A stretch of DNA of 64,000 nt. It comes from Forficula auricularia (lineage: Eukaryota > Arthropoda > Insecta > Dermaptera > Forficulidae). A program made the position numbers and the translations under genes. Numbering within the stretch: the first letter of the stretch is position 1; each line of letters begins with the position of its first letter. Below the pieces are notes generated by a model. It saw nothing but the letters and a program-made list of their open reading frames with translations. It searched no databases and was not told the origin of the DNA. Positions 36,001 to 51,000 of this stretch are shown piece after piece. Where the stretch lies: contig JALMQS010000156.1 of NCBI GenBank assembly GCA_024734495.1, positions 1 to 64,000 of the forward strand, in the 5' to 3' direction.

Positions 36001-39000
36001 ATTCTGTAGTAAGTGTTTCAATTCGTTTAGTTTGCTCTGAATTTAATTGTGATGATTGACTTAAAGAAACTGTTTTTTTCTCTAAATCTTCTTTTTCTTT
36101 TTCCATTTTAAGTAATTTTTCTTTAAGTGAAATACATTCTTTATTTTGTAAATCCCTTAAAAAATGAACAAAAAAAAACATTAAAAATATAATTAAAAAT
36201 AAAACTACAATAACAAATAAATCAATATTTTTTTTAAACTGGAAGTTTGAAGAAATTATTTAAACCACTATATTTTTTTGTAAGAATCACAAAAGGTTGT
36301 CATCTATTAGATTCGAGATGGAATGGATTATTTTTAATTATATGTCAGAAGGGTTGTTTTTACCCCCTCGGGTTCTTAGAAAATTTAAATCTATTTCTAT
36401 TGGCAAATTAAACTTTCTCATATTTTTTTGTGTTCTTTTCTTTTTAATTGATTGATTGGGCGTTTCGGACACCTTTGAGGGGGTCCTTGAAATGTCCAAT
36501 TAATCAACTAAAATATAAAAAGTGGCTTTAACGATTTTGGTAAAAATAAATTAATTGAATAGAAGGTCTTAACTGCTACATAAAAGCTTCTATTGATGAT
36601 ATTTTCCCAAATAGTAATTATTTATTTCTGAACAAATGTAGTCCCATACAAGGGACGAATTTCCTTTATGTAAAGTTATTAGATAAAACGATCAACATGA
36701 TAAAATATATTCTCAAAGAGAAACAAAGAGGTTGTCCTCTGCTTGATGCAAATAAACATACACATATATATATCGAGATGATATATCTGTATATATATAT
36801 TATTTATTTGTTTGAGACTATAGTTTCGAAGACTTGGTCTTCATCATTAGTCTTTTTTAATTATAAATGTTGTTTTTCATGGAGTCAATATCGTATGGAT
36901 ATTGAAAATTTGATGTTCCTTCTTCACTGGTGGTCAGCTTAGAACTAAAGACATTCTTTTGGTTCACATTCAAATATAACAATATGTTTCCCTTTCTCCT
37001 TGTTTTACAAAGAGAAAGCTTGCTAACAAAAGATAAAAGAAAAAAAGAAAAACAAACCCTTCCATTGTCAGCCTTTCTCTTTGTAAAACAAGGAGAAAGG
37101 GAAACATATTGTTATATTTGAATGTGAACCAATGTTTACTTTCATCATCAATCTTTTAATTATAAATATTTTATCTATTATTTCTCAAGGATTCAATTAC
37201 ACGAATGGATATAGAAAAATTTGATTTGTTGTTATAGCAAGCTATAGCTAAACAAACGATTAACTTATTTGGATCAAGCAGAGAGCAACCTCATTGATTT
37301 TTCTTTATGAATCAACAACTCTGCTACTCTCGGCAAAACAAAATCTTTTCATTTAAAAGATTTGTATTTATTTATACCGGGTGAGTTTTTTATCTTGAGA
37401 CAGTCTTATAACTCAAAAACAGTGCATTATATGAAAAAAAGTTTCAAATAAGTTTGTTTATATCGAGGGGAAAACTAAACTACGCTATTGTTTGTCGACT
37501 TAGAACAAGCTTTCAAGGGTAATTCAAGGTCAAGTTCTGTTATTTAAATGGAACCCTAAATTTTTCTTTACATTGCCTAAATTTACAAAAAAAACTGAAC
37601 TTTCATAAAAACTATTTTTTATACGACATAAAATAAAAAAAATATTAAATCAATTAGATCTCAAAAAAATCCAAATAATAATTATTCTTAACAATTATTC
37701 AACTTAATAATTAAATAAATAATTTAATAATGTTCTGTGACATTCCAGAGTGTATCGCAAATCTTCTGGATATGAATTCCAGTGCCAATTTCTTTATTTT
37801 TTTAACAGATTTACAACACCATAAAATGAAGCTTGTGAGGGTGTATTCCTATCAGGAAAACGCTCGGCATCTATTTCAATGGTAGCCCCTAACTTCTTCA
37901 ACATTCACCGAATAAATTAAGACCATTTCAATTCTGTCTTCAACAAAAAATACTACATTTTTATTATGGTAATACAATATAACTATTTACTGGATTGACA
38001 TGAGAAATAAACTTTTTTAAACTCAAGAATTTTAACTAGTTCTATTAAGTAGAAAATAATCTCTTAAATCTGAGTATATCGAAGTTTTAATATCATTATA
38101 AACACTTATTTTCATTGTTGTGACTTTTCAATTTAATAATTATTTAATCATTATAATTTGATAATTAAGTTAAATAATTGTTAAAAATAATTATTAAGAA
38201 TTTTTTTGAGATCTAATTGATTCATGTATTTTGTTTATTTGATGTCGTATAAAAAAATAGTTCTTATGAAAGTTGTTCAGTTTTTTTTTGTTGAATAAGG
38301 TGACTTAAAGAAAAATTTAGGGTTCCATTTAAAAAACAGAACTTGACCTTGAAATACCCTTGAAAGCTTGTTCTACGTCGACAAACAATAGCGTAGTTTA
38401 GTTTCCCCCTTGATATGAAAAATTAAATTTTTTTCGATATAATACACTGTTTTTGAGTTATAAGACTGTCTCAAGATAAAAAAACTCACCCGGTATGTGT
38501 ATAATCGAAATCTCTATAAAAATTAGAAAAACAAATAAATAATTACAGTTTATTTTCCAGAATTTTCATTGAGGACGCTTCTTTTTGTTGTTGTTGATTT
38601 GAATCGGATAAACATTTCTCTTTCTCTTTTAATGATTCCTTTAACCCTTGTAGTTCATTATAAATCTCTTGATATTTCTTATCTTTCTCCGATAAACTCT
38701 CCTCTAAACGTAATTTCACATTTACCATTGTATCTTTTTCTTGATTTAAAATATTTACATTGGAATTTATTTGATCTATATCACTTTTAAGATTTTCCTT
38801 TTCTTGTTTCAATTTAAATATTTCATTTGTCAATTGTGTCAATTTTAAATCTTTTTCAGCCGTTGTAGAATCTCGATTATTCAATTGCTCTTGGAAGAGT
38901 TGAATTTTTTGTAACATTTCTGAAATTTGTTTCTCTTTTTCCGTAACATGAATATCAGCATTCGCTTTTTCTTCTTTTAATTTCGCCAATTCCGAATTTA

Positions 39001-42000
39001 TTGTCTCGTATAATAAAGATTTCTCTTCGATTAAACCATCCACCTCGGATTTCGATTTTTGTAATTTCTCAATTTTATCATTTAACTCTTTCAATTCAGT
39101 TTCTTTACTTGTTAGAAGAGAATTCATCTGTACATTTTCACTTTTACTATTTTCTAAATCCTTAATCAAAGACATTAATTGTTTTTCTTTATCACAGTCG
39201 GAAGATTTACTAAGATTCATTTCTTTTTCAATATTATTCAATTTATTATTTAAATTTTCAATATCTTTTTCGCGTTCTTTTAAAACCAATTGATTATTCT
39301 CTAAATCGTTACGTATTTTATTTGACGTTTCGGATTCGTTCTTTAATTTGTCTTCTAATAATTTTTTCTCTTCGTTATTTATATCAGATAAATTTTTCAA
39401 CTCTTGTTCTTTTTCTTTTAATAAAGAATTTAAATTATTTTGATAATTTTGAGATTCCTCTAATTGTAATTTCATTGATTTTATTTCGTTTTTCATATCA
39501 CTTTCATTTGTTGAATATTTATTACTCAATTGATCGAGTTTTTCCTTCAGATTTGCTTCCCGTTCTTCCGCATCTTTAAATTTTCTATTCAACTCGTCAA
39601 TTTCTTTTACTTTATCTTCTAAAAGTTGATCGAAATTTTTAGTCAATTCTTTTTCTAATTTTTTCGTATGCAAATTAGCCTCTTCTAATTTGTTTTTTAA
39701 TTCATTTTCATTCTCTTTCAATCCCTCTACAATATTATAATGAGTTTCTTTAAGTTTAATAAATTCCTCTAATGTATCATTAATTTTATTATTTAAATCA
39801 TTTTCTACTTTTAATGATTGTTCGGTCATATTTTTCAATTTATCTTTCATTTTTTCATTCTCTTGTGTTGTTATGATTTCTTTCTCTTTTACTGATTCTA
39901 AAAGTTTTTCTTTTTCTCTTAATTCTGAATGTAATTTTGATAATTGAACTGATGAATCGTCTGACGAGTTGATTAGAGAAGAAATATCACCTTCCTAAAA
40001 AAAAAAATAAAAATAAATAAATTGGAGGAAAAAGTGAAACTTTTTCAAGATTCATTAGACCGTATGCAGTTTCGGGGAATTATTTATTTTAAATTATAGA
40101 TATCTACTTGGTTAAATTCAAATTGGACCTTTGCCGGGGTTAAAAGCTTCTCCTCCTCCCCCCTTCTGTCCCCCGCCCCTCTGGAGGTGATGGGACGTTC
40201 TTGGTCGCCCTTGACCTCAGTTTCGACTCTGTTCAGTCATTGAGCGTAATCACTTTTCTTTCTTACTTGCTTTCTTACCCTTAACCTTAACCTTAATTGA
40301 TTTATCTAAGACAACCCCTGCTCACTCTTAATGCCCTTCTCTCTCGGATCTGACCCCTGTTATTCCTGGACAATCTTCTCTCGTCACCCGATCCTGCTTC
40401 TTATCTGTTTCTTTCTCTCCTTACAAAAACCTTGCCACGTACCACTCTGCCTTTCTCCCGAAATTGACCTCTGTGCGCCATCAAGCCTTCTCGATACCAT
40501 TGGCTTGAATAGAATCATTCATTGTATTTTATTTATCCCTTTATAATAAAGGCGAAGTGATTTTATATATGAAGTGTATTTATTTGAGTGTTTTCACATA
40601 CGCCTGGTTTAACTATAATTCTACTCATTCACAGCCCCTATTACCTACAGTCCACTAACATCAACCCTTATAACTCCCCTTTTTGGATTTAAACACTTCT
40701 AAATCTGATATTCATTTCGATTTAATATTTTCTTACCTAGAGACAAAAGGCCGTTTCTAAAATAATATTATAGAAATTAATAAATTAATCTCTAATAGTG
40801 AAATAGTGTGAATAGTGGTCTGGACTTGTATTTGGCAACGACTAAAAGAGATCGCATTCTATCCGCGCCCTTTTTGGTTTCAATTGAAAGAATCGTTCAC
40901 CCGCATATTTATTAAATAAAAGAAAAGTTAAAAACTTATTTACGCTATAGACGTTTTTATAAATTAATAATCAATATAAATAAAAAATAAATTGTTCATT
41001 TATGCCCAAATTATAATATTGCTTTAAAATCTCAATAATATCATTGAAAAAATTATGTTTTCTGCATTTTTTAACCAGAAGTTCTAAAGTTAGAAGGCCC
41101 AAAATCTAATCAGTTCTCTGTATTGAAAATACAAATATTTTAGCATAAGAACGAACTTTTTGTTCTTTAGTTATCATCGTGGGTATCTGAATTCAGACAC
41201 ACAACAAAAAAATCATGGTTGGAAATTATTTTTCTCGGTGTTTCAGACATTTGTCATCACAATAGGCAAAAAAAAAAATTGAAAATTTATGCGTGAATTC
41301 TTCAATTTAAAAATCTCAAAAATAAAATAAAATATTGTTGTCGATCGGGCTGTGATAAATTTGTAGTGGGTTGAAGGAGTTATTCAGCCAAAACAAGGAT
41401 GCACCGGGTACAATAAAATTCCCAGAATAAGACGTTTCGGCCTGAATTTATCGGGCCATCTTCAGTTTATTAGGAATTATACACATATTACCATAAGTAC
41501 ATGTGATTGTTCTTGGTTTTGTCAACAATAAGAAACTTAACTTCATATATTTAGTGTTGTGGAGCCCAAGATCACTCATCTCTGAATCTTGTGCAAGTAC
41601 AACACTCAATATATGAAGTTAAATTTCTTATTGTTGACAAAACCAAGAACAATCTCCGCGTTTCAGACATTTGGTATTAATCTGAATTATATGGCTTGAG
41701 TTTTTTTTTTTCAATTTGCCCTCACCCCTGATATATGTACCTACTGATTAAAAGGCTGTTACATCCACTGAATAAATACTAATATAATATTAATAACCCT
41801 CTTCCCATGAGTTCCTCTAGATTTTAGAACAACAAATAACAATAGAAAATTAATGGAAAGGCAGCCCAAGGATAATGAGGAAAAAATCCGATTAAAATAA
41901 TTTAAAACGTTATTTTTAATGTAATTTTTGTTTTTCAGAGGATGAGGAACAAAATAAGTGTTTGTTTACGACTTATCAATTACACTTTTATTGCAGCTTC

Positions 42001-45000
42001 TTCAGGAACTGAATCCCAATGATGTTATTTTTAATCTTTCAATAATAGAGATTTAGGTACCATTCAAAAAATTTTCAAAAAGAGGAGCACAATTTGGAGG
42101 ATCTTATATCCTTCTTCAGGGTTTATAAAAATAATTTTTAAGAAAAAATAAAAACCGACTTCAAAAAATTAAATGCAACAAATATAAAAATACACTAAAA
42201 GGTATAAAATAATTGTTATCTTATTTAGTTACAACTAAACGACGAAATATTAACATGAAATTACTTTTTAAAGTCGGTGCCAAACAAACTATACCTATAA
42301 GCGAGCGTACCTGCCAAACGTACTAAGTAAGATCCGTCGAGTGCGATTCATAAAAGGTATATGTTTGGCACCAACTTCAAAAAGTAATTTCATGTTAATA
42401 TTTCGTCGTTTAGTTGTAACTAAATAAGATAATAATTATTTTATACCTTTTAGTGTAATTTATATTTGTTGCATTTAATTTTTTGAAGTCGGTTTTTATT
42501 TTTTTCTTAAAAATTATTTTTATTTTTCTCTTTTTTAGTGATGTTATTAATAGTGATCATATCATCAGAACTTGACCAAATTAATATGACACCATCCCTA
42601 AGACACCCCTTTCGATAAAAAAAGAACCATCGAAATCGGTTCATAAACAAAGAGGTTAGGTCTAAACAAACCTAATAAAAAAGGTCTAATACCTATGAAA
42701 AAAATCGAAAAAAAAATGGGACCAATCGGAAGCTAGACTGGACCCAATGCAAAAAAATTTTCAAAATTGGTTGACAATTGGCGGAGATACGAGGTAACAT
42801 AGAAAAAAAAAAAAAAAAAATTCAGTCGAATAGAGAACCTCCTCCTTTTTTGAAGTCGGTTAAAAAGGGTCACCGAAGGAAGCTTAAACACCTCCTCGTA
42901 ACTTTTAACAGTGTTAGTGAAATTTTTATAAGAATTTTTTAGGAAAATTTAAGAGATATAATTAATGGTTATTATTTAATAAATTTTTATGATTTTATTG
43001 TTCTATGACGACATAGTTTCTGGGAACATCCGTTCGTCATTTTCAGGGTGGATTTTTGAGGAATGGCAAATTAACACCAAACTAGAACTATAAACGAGAC
43101 AAGTCTCCTTCATTGGCCCTTTTAAACCCTGAAGAGGAAGATTTTAAAAGCGTCACTTTTTGAAAAATTGAAAATGACGATTTAAATTATTAATTTAACA
43201 GTTTGGTAAAATTTTTAGGAAAATTTAAGATGTTTAAGGCCCTCTTCACAAGAGGTGATTCACAGGCGACGCAACGGAAACGGAGTTGACTGTGCGAAGG
43301 ATACCACACAGGTGACTTAGTACCACACACTGAGAACTGTAAAGCGATTTAGGGGAGATTTAATAATAAATTTATTAATTGTTTTTTAATTTTAAATCCC
43401 ACTTAAAGTTCACTACAAATATTATTATATATTAGAATTTGCCAATTTAGTTGATTAGAAAACTCGATAAATTGTAATTTAATTAAATAATCTAATGTGG
43501 CCACTCACTATTGACTTTATCATACACCTCTCTTATATTGAATATTTAATAAAATCATTTATAATCATTTAGGGGAGGAGGGTCAAAAAATGAAAATCAG
43601 TGATTATGTATACAATATTTGGTTGAGTGTACAGACAAAACCTTAATTTTATATATATAGCCAATTTCCTGGCTAGTTGCCTGAGACTGCTAGAATACGT
43701 GTCGCTTGGGAGTCGCTCCGTTTGTGTCTCCCCACTACTTAACAGTGGAAGTAGATTCTAAGATACTCCCAGGATACTCGAGTTTCAGTTGCATCGCCTG
43801 GGAATTGCCTAGTGTGAAGAGGGCCTAACTAATGGTTATTATTCAATACATTTTTATAAATTTATTGATCCATCACGACAAAGTTTCTGGGAACATACGT
43901 TCATCATCTTCAGGGCTTAAAGAATGAAAATAACGTTAAAATAAATTATTTAATTAAGAATTTGTTTTTGTTTTTTCATTGGACTGCTTCTCCACCAAAA
44001 TTACATTTAAGATCTACCAGCCCGCTTCCAAGAAAATATTCTAATATAATAAATAGAAATATTTTATCTTACTAATTTTTGTTTTTGTTGAATAAGATCT
44101 TGATTTCGTTCATCAGCTGATTGTAACTTTCTTTGCAAGTCGCCAATTTCTAATTGTAAACTTTGAATATCAACATTAAATTTCGTATTTGTCAATTCCA
44201 TATTAGTTATTTTATCTTCCAAATCTGAAAAAAATAAAAAATAAATATTTATTTATTTATTTGTTAATATAATAAAAAAAAAAGATAAACAAACATACTT
44301 TTATTATCTTCTTTATATTTTTGAATATCGATTAATTTATCCGAAAGATCTTGGGATAATTTCTCATTGGTGGACTTGAATTTCGTAATTTCTTCATCTT
44401 TAACATTTAAAATACTTTCTAAATTAGAAACTTTTTCTTTCTTTTCTTCTAATTCTTTTATATGTGTATCTTTCGATGATTTTTGTTCATTTTCAAATTT
44501 ATTTTTAATCGATTCAACTTCTTTTTTTAATTCCTCAATTACTAAATTCTTATGCTTAAGTTCTTCTTGTAAAGATTCAACCAATGCTAATTTTTCATTA
44601 AGTAAAGTTTTTTGTTCTAAATTAATTTTCGAAAATTCTTCTGATTTCAATTTCATTTTATTATGCGAATCTTCTAATCTCGATTTCATTGAAATTTCTA
44701 ATTTTTCTAAATCGTTTGTTCTTTTGTTTAATTCTTCGATTTTTTCTTGCAATATTTTAGTAGTATTGTCCAATTCACGTTTAAGTGTTACAATTTCTTC
44801 ATTTTTCTTATCAATTTCTTCTGCTTTAGTTAACATATCGGCACGTGATTTCTCTAATTCATTTTTAAGGTGTGTTTCGATTTCTCGAGTGGCTTCTGAG
44901 CCTTTATCAATTGCTTCGCCTTGTAATTTATACAAATGATTTACCTAAAAATATTTTATACAAATAAAAATAATGTTAAAAAAAATAATCCTAATTAAAA

Positions 45001-48000
45001 TAAAACAGTCGAACCTCGATAATTCGAATCTCTTTAAATTGAAAACCTTTAGAAGTCCCAAGCCTTTCCCTTGAAAAAACCTCTACATTTTGGAAAAATT
45101 TAAGAATATAATTTGAAGTTTTCCAGCACCGTAAATATCACTTCTGTAAATCAAATTTCTCTTTAAGATAGTCTCTATATATCGAAAAAATAATGGGGTT
45201 TTTTCTAGCTACGACTAGATAAAAACAAATTACTAACAAATAATTCAAGCCTCTATAAGTCGAATTTAATTTTTTCCCCTTTAGAAATTGAAGTAGGTAC
45301 CTATAGAATTTGTATTTTTCTAGTTCAAAAACATAAAAATTGAAATTTTTTGAATTCGAAGAAAAAGGCTTTTCCCATGAGTTTCGAATTATTGAGGCTC
45401 GACTATAAATAAAATATGTGTATAAAGAATAAATAAAAAATCGTGTCTTAAATCTAGTGTGAAAATATTCAAGAAAAAAAATTGGATCTATAGTTGAGAA
45501 AAAAACCTATTTACCTACTCATATGCGTGCAAAGTGGATATTTTGCATCATTTTGGCCAGCTTTGAGTCTCTTTTTCAAGATCAAAACTATAATTTAGGG
45601 GAAATACTATTTTAATAAAAAATAATTTCCATTTACCTCTTCCAATTGTTTTTTCAATTGATCGATTTCATTTTGCTTGTCATTCATAGCTCGTTGAAGT
45701 TCATCAATTTTCAGATTATGTTCCTTTTGTGCCAATTCAAGAGATTTTTTCACTTTTTCTATTTCGCCTTCATATTTTTTATTTTTGGCACAAAGCTCAA
45801 TTTCATAATTTGCTGACATTTCAACTTTATCCATTTCTAATTTGTCGATAATTCCATTATTATCGGAACGTAATTGATCAATTTCTTGACATTTATTTTT
45901 TAACGAAACGCTAATTTGTTCAATTGACTCAGTTAATCGAGTGATTTCAATTTGAGAATCTTTTTCAAGTTTTTCCAAACGTTCTTGTTTTTTAACAGCT
46001 TCATTTTGTAATTCACTAAGCTGCAATCGAAGCGAATCGAGATCATCGGACGATTTAGCAAGAGCCTCTTCAGTTTCAAAAAGTCGATGAGAATCTTGTT
46101 CTAATTCTTCTATTCGTTTTTTATCGAGGATCATTTGTTTTTCTAAATTCTTCAATTTCTCAATATTTGCTACATTAGCTACCTAAAAAATAGAACAATT
46201 TTATAGTTATTATTTGAAAAATTTTTGTTTAAATTAAGATATTTTAAAAAGACACACAAAATGCATTTTATAGGGTGTTCCAATATGGGTGCTCGATTTT
46301 TTTTTTTTTTTATTAATTTGAGAAATAAATCTAAATCTAACGAGAATTCAGATAAAACGAATATTGAAATAGGAAAATGTCCAGTTGACGAAAATTATTT
46401 TTGCGGGTCCAAATAAATTACCACTTAGATAGAATGTTAAGAAAAAATTGTATAAGTCCTTAAAAACATGATTATAAAATAAATTTCGACTGTAACTAAG
46501 AATATAGTGCAAATATTTGTTTAGTCTCAGACAAAAATGAATATTGCAGCAATATTACATTACATTATTAAACCTTGCAGGAATCTTAATGCAACATTGC
46601 AGCAATATTCCTATGTCCGCCTCTGAACCTTGCAGGAACCTTGCAGCAATATTGCAGAACATTGCCAATGTTACAGGAACATTACAGCAATGTTGAAGGA
46701 ACATTACCAATGTGCAGGAACATTGCAGCAATATTGTTGATGTTGCAGGAACATTGCTGTAATATTGCCAATGTTGCAGAAACATTGCAGCAATATTGCG
46801 AATGTTGCAGGGATATTGCAAGTGAAACCATTGTCTAGCATGGAATTGTTGCGGTCAGTTTCATATATCATGAAGTTTCGTAAGATGTTTTTGCACAATA
46901 TTATCTGCGTAAGATGAGGGATTTTTATTGAACTTTGGTTTAGTTTAAGTTCAAAATTACGACGTATTGTTAATATATTGTAAAAAACTTCATGAGATGA
47001 ACAAATCATGATAATGTTTTTCTAATTTTTATCAAAATATAGTTTTATGTAAAATATTTATTTTTTTATATTTTTATTCAAGGTAATTCCATCAGACAAT
47101 TAGTATCATTGTCTATTTTAAAACAGTTATTTGTTTATTTTTTCAAATTTCTTAAAAATTACCTTAAAAACGTTTGAATTTTTAAATAAACGTCTTCAGA
47201 TTATGTTTTATAAAAGATTTTTATTTATTTTTATTTATAAAACCATCAATAAATTTTTTTTCAATATATTGGTACGGTCTTATAAAAGAGGCCTATATTA
47301 AAGAAACATCTTAAATTTATTTATTTAATAAATTTATAGTAAATTTTTTTATAATAGATATTTTTGAAGGTAAGTACGCATTTCACGATTGGTTCGAGCT
47401 CTCCGGTTGCAAGCGGTGGCCCTTTTTCTTCTCTAGAGAGATATAATAATAGGAGAGTAATATTAAGAAAATATTTCTATTAAAATTTCAAATATTGTAT
47501 TTATTTATTAAATTATTAAAAAAAAATTTAAATCGGCTACCATTTTTTTCGGATACCCTATAGATATAGAAGAAAATTAATTGCTGATCAACACAAAAAC
47601 AAATTAGTCATTTCTTTTAAATTATAATGTGCAAATGGAACAGTTTAATTGTGGTGTTAAAGCGTTTCAGGATTCAATTTATTGTGGTTAATATTTCTGC
47701 AGACACGCAATATCTATCAAGATTTTAGGAAAGAGTTCATACAAAAATTGAAAAGATTTTGTTTTGCCGAGAGTAGCAGAGTTTTTGATTCATGAAGAGA
47801 AATCAATGAAAAACCTTCCTTCCTTTGCTTATTGCAAATAAACACACTATATAGGTTCCTAAATATATATATAATGAATATAAATAAGTATTTATTTAAT
47901 TTATTTTTTAGAGACTATAGTTTCAAAGGTTTGACCTTCATCATCAGTCTTTTTAATTAGAAATTCATTTGTTGAGAGACAAGAGCTTGCTATTACAACA

Positions 48001-51000
48001 AAATAAATTTACCTACTAGTATATCCAATTGGATATTTGAACTTATGAGAATAATAAATATAATATTTCCAATTAAAAAAGACTGATAATGAAGGTCAAA
48101 CCTTCGAAACTATAGTCTATAACAAATAAATTATATAAATAAGTAGATAAATAAATACAAATATTTTATAAAAACATCTTCAAACGATAACACTCCTCGA
48201 CAAAAATTAAACAAAAATTTCTTCCCGTAAACCTGACTATGTATTCCAGTAGAGTTTTATACTCTCTATCATGCAATTTCCCGACGTGTTGTAAAAAATC
48301 GGGAAATTGCATGATAATCAGAGTATAAAACTCTACTGGAATACATTGTTAGGTTTACGGGAAGAAATTTTTTGTCGAACAGTGTAATTGGAATACCAAA
48401 CGTTTCGGGAGAAATTATCCCTTTATCAATGAAATTTTAATTTATGAATTTAAAAAAAAAAAGTTACTTTTTTTTTAAAAAAAATCCTTAAATTAAAATT
48501 CTATTGTATATTCAACCCTTTATTGGGTCGAATTCTCCCGAAACTTTTAGTATTCCAATTAACGTTTGAAGATTGTTTCCATAAAATATTTGTATTTATT
48601 TATATACTAACAATCAATAAATTTTATATATAGTATATATACCTATACATATTAGTTAAATATGTATATGAATATGTTTATTTGCATCAAGCAGAGGACA
48701 AGCGCATAGATTTCTCTTTATGAATCATACAAAAATATTAATTAAAGAATATTTATAGTCAAAGACAATTAAAAATTTTAAATTGTTAGTATGGTAATAT
48801 TAATAGATATTCAATAAATTTGGAAAAGTGTTAATTAATAGAATAACAAAAAAAATTTGAGATTCGATTCAGTGGTGTAACAAGGTAGATGGGAGTGAAA
48901 AAATGACACTTATGGGCAACCTTCGTTCTTTCTGTCTTCTAAAATCTAAACTATATAAGCTAGTTTGAAAGTTTATAATGGGAAAATAAGGACAAGTTTT
49001 TATGTGTGATAATGATAAATAAAAAAGTCATGATGATAATGATAAATAAAAAAGTCACACATAAAAACTTGTCCTTATTTTCCCATTATAAACTTTTAAA
49101 TTAATACAAATTATGGACGGAAATGATAATAATAATTACATAAGCTGGGTTCTTTGAATTTTGGTATCTAGTTACAGTTTGATATAATATCCCCATTGGC
49201 GTAGTTAGAGAATTTTCCTAGGGGGGGCAGCCGCAGTGGCGGCGTCAGGGTTGAGCGAGGTATGGCGACAGCCTAACCAAATTTTTGTTGAAAAACTGCA
49301 ATTTTTTGCAAAAAATCGCAGTTTTTCCTTCATAAAAGGAAAATCACTGATCCTAGGAACTTGATTTCTATTTCATTTTATAGGAAATCTTATTGACTTG
49401 AAAGTTTAGTTGGACCACTTTTTTTATAAAACTCTTAGATTTATAGATATCCAGCATTTTCCATGACGCATGAGGATTCAGATCATATCCTGTCCAGAAA
49501 TTGTAGGATATCTATAAATCAAAGAGTTTTAACAAAGAAGTGGTCCAAGTAAACGTTCAAGTCAACAAAATTCTCGAGTGAATGAAATAGAAATCAAGTT
49601 TCTAGGATGATTGGTTTTCATTTTATGAAGGAAAAACTGAAAATTGCATTTTTTCAAAATTTCAACCTCATTGCGACACGGGTTACCATTATCTAATTAA
49701 TATGAAACGTTTTGTAGCAAATTTAATCTAGTTTAAAAATGTATAGAGGCTTCTTTGTTGAAAACGTGCTCCTTCATGGTCAAAATTGGAAAAAGTCGAA
49801 AAAAATTCGAGTTTTAGGGATATTCAAGTGATCCTGGGGGCTGTTTTTTGGATCCCCATTAAAAATCGAACTATTAGACCAATTTTGCATTTCTTTTCTT
49901 TAATCAACGCGAAAATTTGTCCTCTTTAATTTACTATAGAACGGTTATTTATAAAATATGAACTGTTTTCGAGTTATAAGCGAAAAACTGGAAAAAGTCC
50001 GAAAATTTCGAGGTTTTTCGGCCGCCAAAAGTTGTCCCCTAGACTTTCGAGGTCGCAAACTTAGATTTGGCATACCCACACCATACCAAACGACACTAAA
50101 AAATTTTTTCCCGCAATTAATATAAGCTGAAACCCCCTATTTACTGGGCTATATGGGAAGATAATTTTTTTTTGAGATCTACATTTTTCAATCTGTATTG
50201 ATTTTTTAAGAATAAAATTAATCTCATAGCATAAATAGTTATTGAGATATTGACTCGATTTTTCTAGGGGGGGGGGGGGGCAAGGAGTTTTCAGGGGGGG
50301 GGGGGCAGTGTACCCACTTGCCACCCCATTAACTACGCGCATGAATATCCCCATATAATATTTCACGTAGTTGGTTCGTTTTTACGAGTAATTTATGTTT
50401 TTTAAAATTGAAAATTCTTCCAATTTATTTATAAATATTCTAATTTATTAATTTAAATGAAAGTCAGGTATGTAAAAGATGTCGATTCACGACTACCATA
50501 ATTATAATATTGTGGCACGGAAAAAGAGAGGGAAGTCTACTAGGGTTCCGTTTAAAAGAAAAACGCCACCCTATAGGTGTCGATATAATGTCTATCTGGT
50601 CAGAGCATCGTAACTGGTAAACTAAATAAAATACAAACTTGAAATTTACAAGTTATATTTATTCATTTTCCCCGAAATGAAAAACAGTATTAAAATATTA
50701 ATTATTTTAGGTGAGGGTCGAAAATAAAAAATATTTGATTGTCATGGGAGTGTCAATATCCCTATAAAGACCCCTTTAACCAAAAATATATTTGACTATA
50801 TTGCCAAACGAAAAAAAAGAGACCGCCGTATATAATAATTATTTAAGAACATGAATCGTCTATTGACGATCGTCGGAATGCAGGGCAGACTTGCTAAATC
50901 GTTTATTGACTTAATTTTTCTATCTGTTGGCGTTCAGAAGGGGTTTAACCAAGATTATGAAAAAATCCATTTCTCATCTTATCAATGCCAAATATGAACT

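Larger units (their letters stand above)
40003..44072. other. CLIP intron with several repeats, no extra exon
   Basis: Holds a pyrimidine-rich, GC-richer block at 40135-40640 with an AATAAAGG signal near 40545 (possible solo LTR, unproven), a hammerhead-bearing repeat at 41400-41670, the second GAAGTCGGTT copy, and a MITE at 43239-43828. Two copies of a GTTTCTGGGAACATMCGTTC repeat lie near 43018 and 43880. Confidence 0.5.

Noticed and set aside
38569..38790. Plus-strand open frames opposite the large CLIP exon (also 39322-39579, 44367-44939)
   Set aside because: They are shadows of the coiled-coil exons; composition is just the complement of Lys/Glu-rich codons and no motifs are present.
40268..40300. 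CCTTAACCTTAACCTTAA as a telomere-like repeat
   Set aside because: Only three imperfect units, not the insect TTAGG repeat.
40331..40546. 71-codon plus-strand open frame
   Set aside because: Sits in a pyrimidine-rich block with no recognisable domain and no splice context. The block may be a solo LTR, but TG..CA ends with a target duplication could not be shown.
46641..47009. Open frames in the GCAATATTGC array
   Set aside because: Frames are kept open by the repeat words alone; translations are Gln/Cys/Asn repeats.
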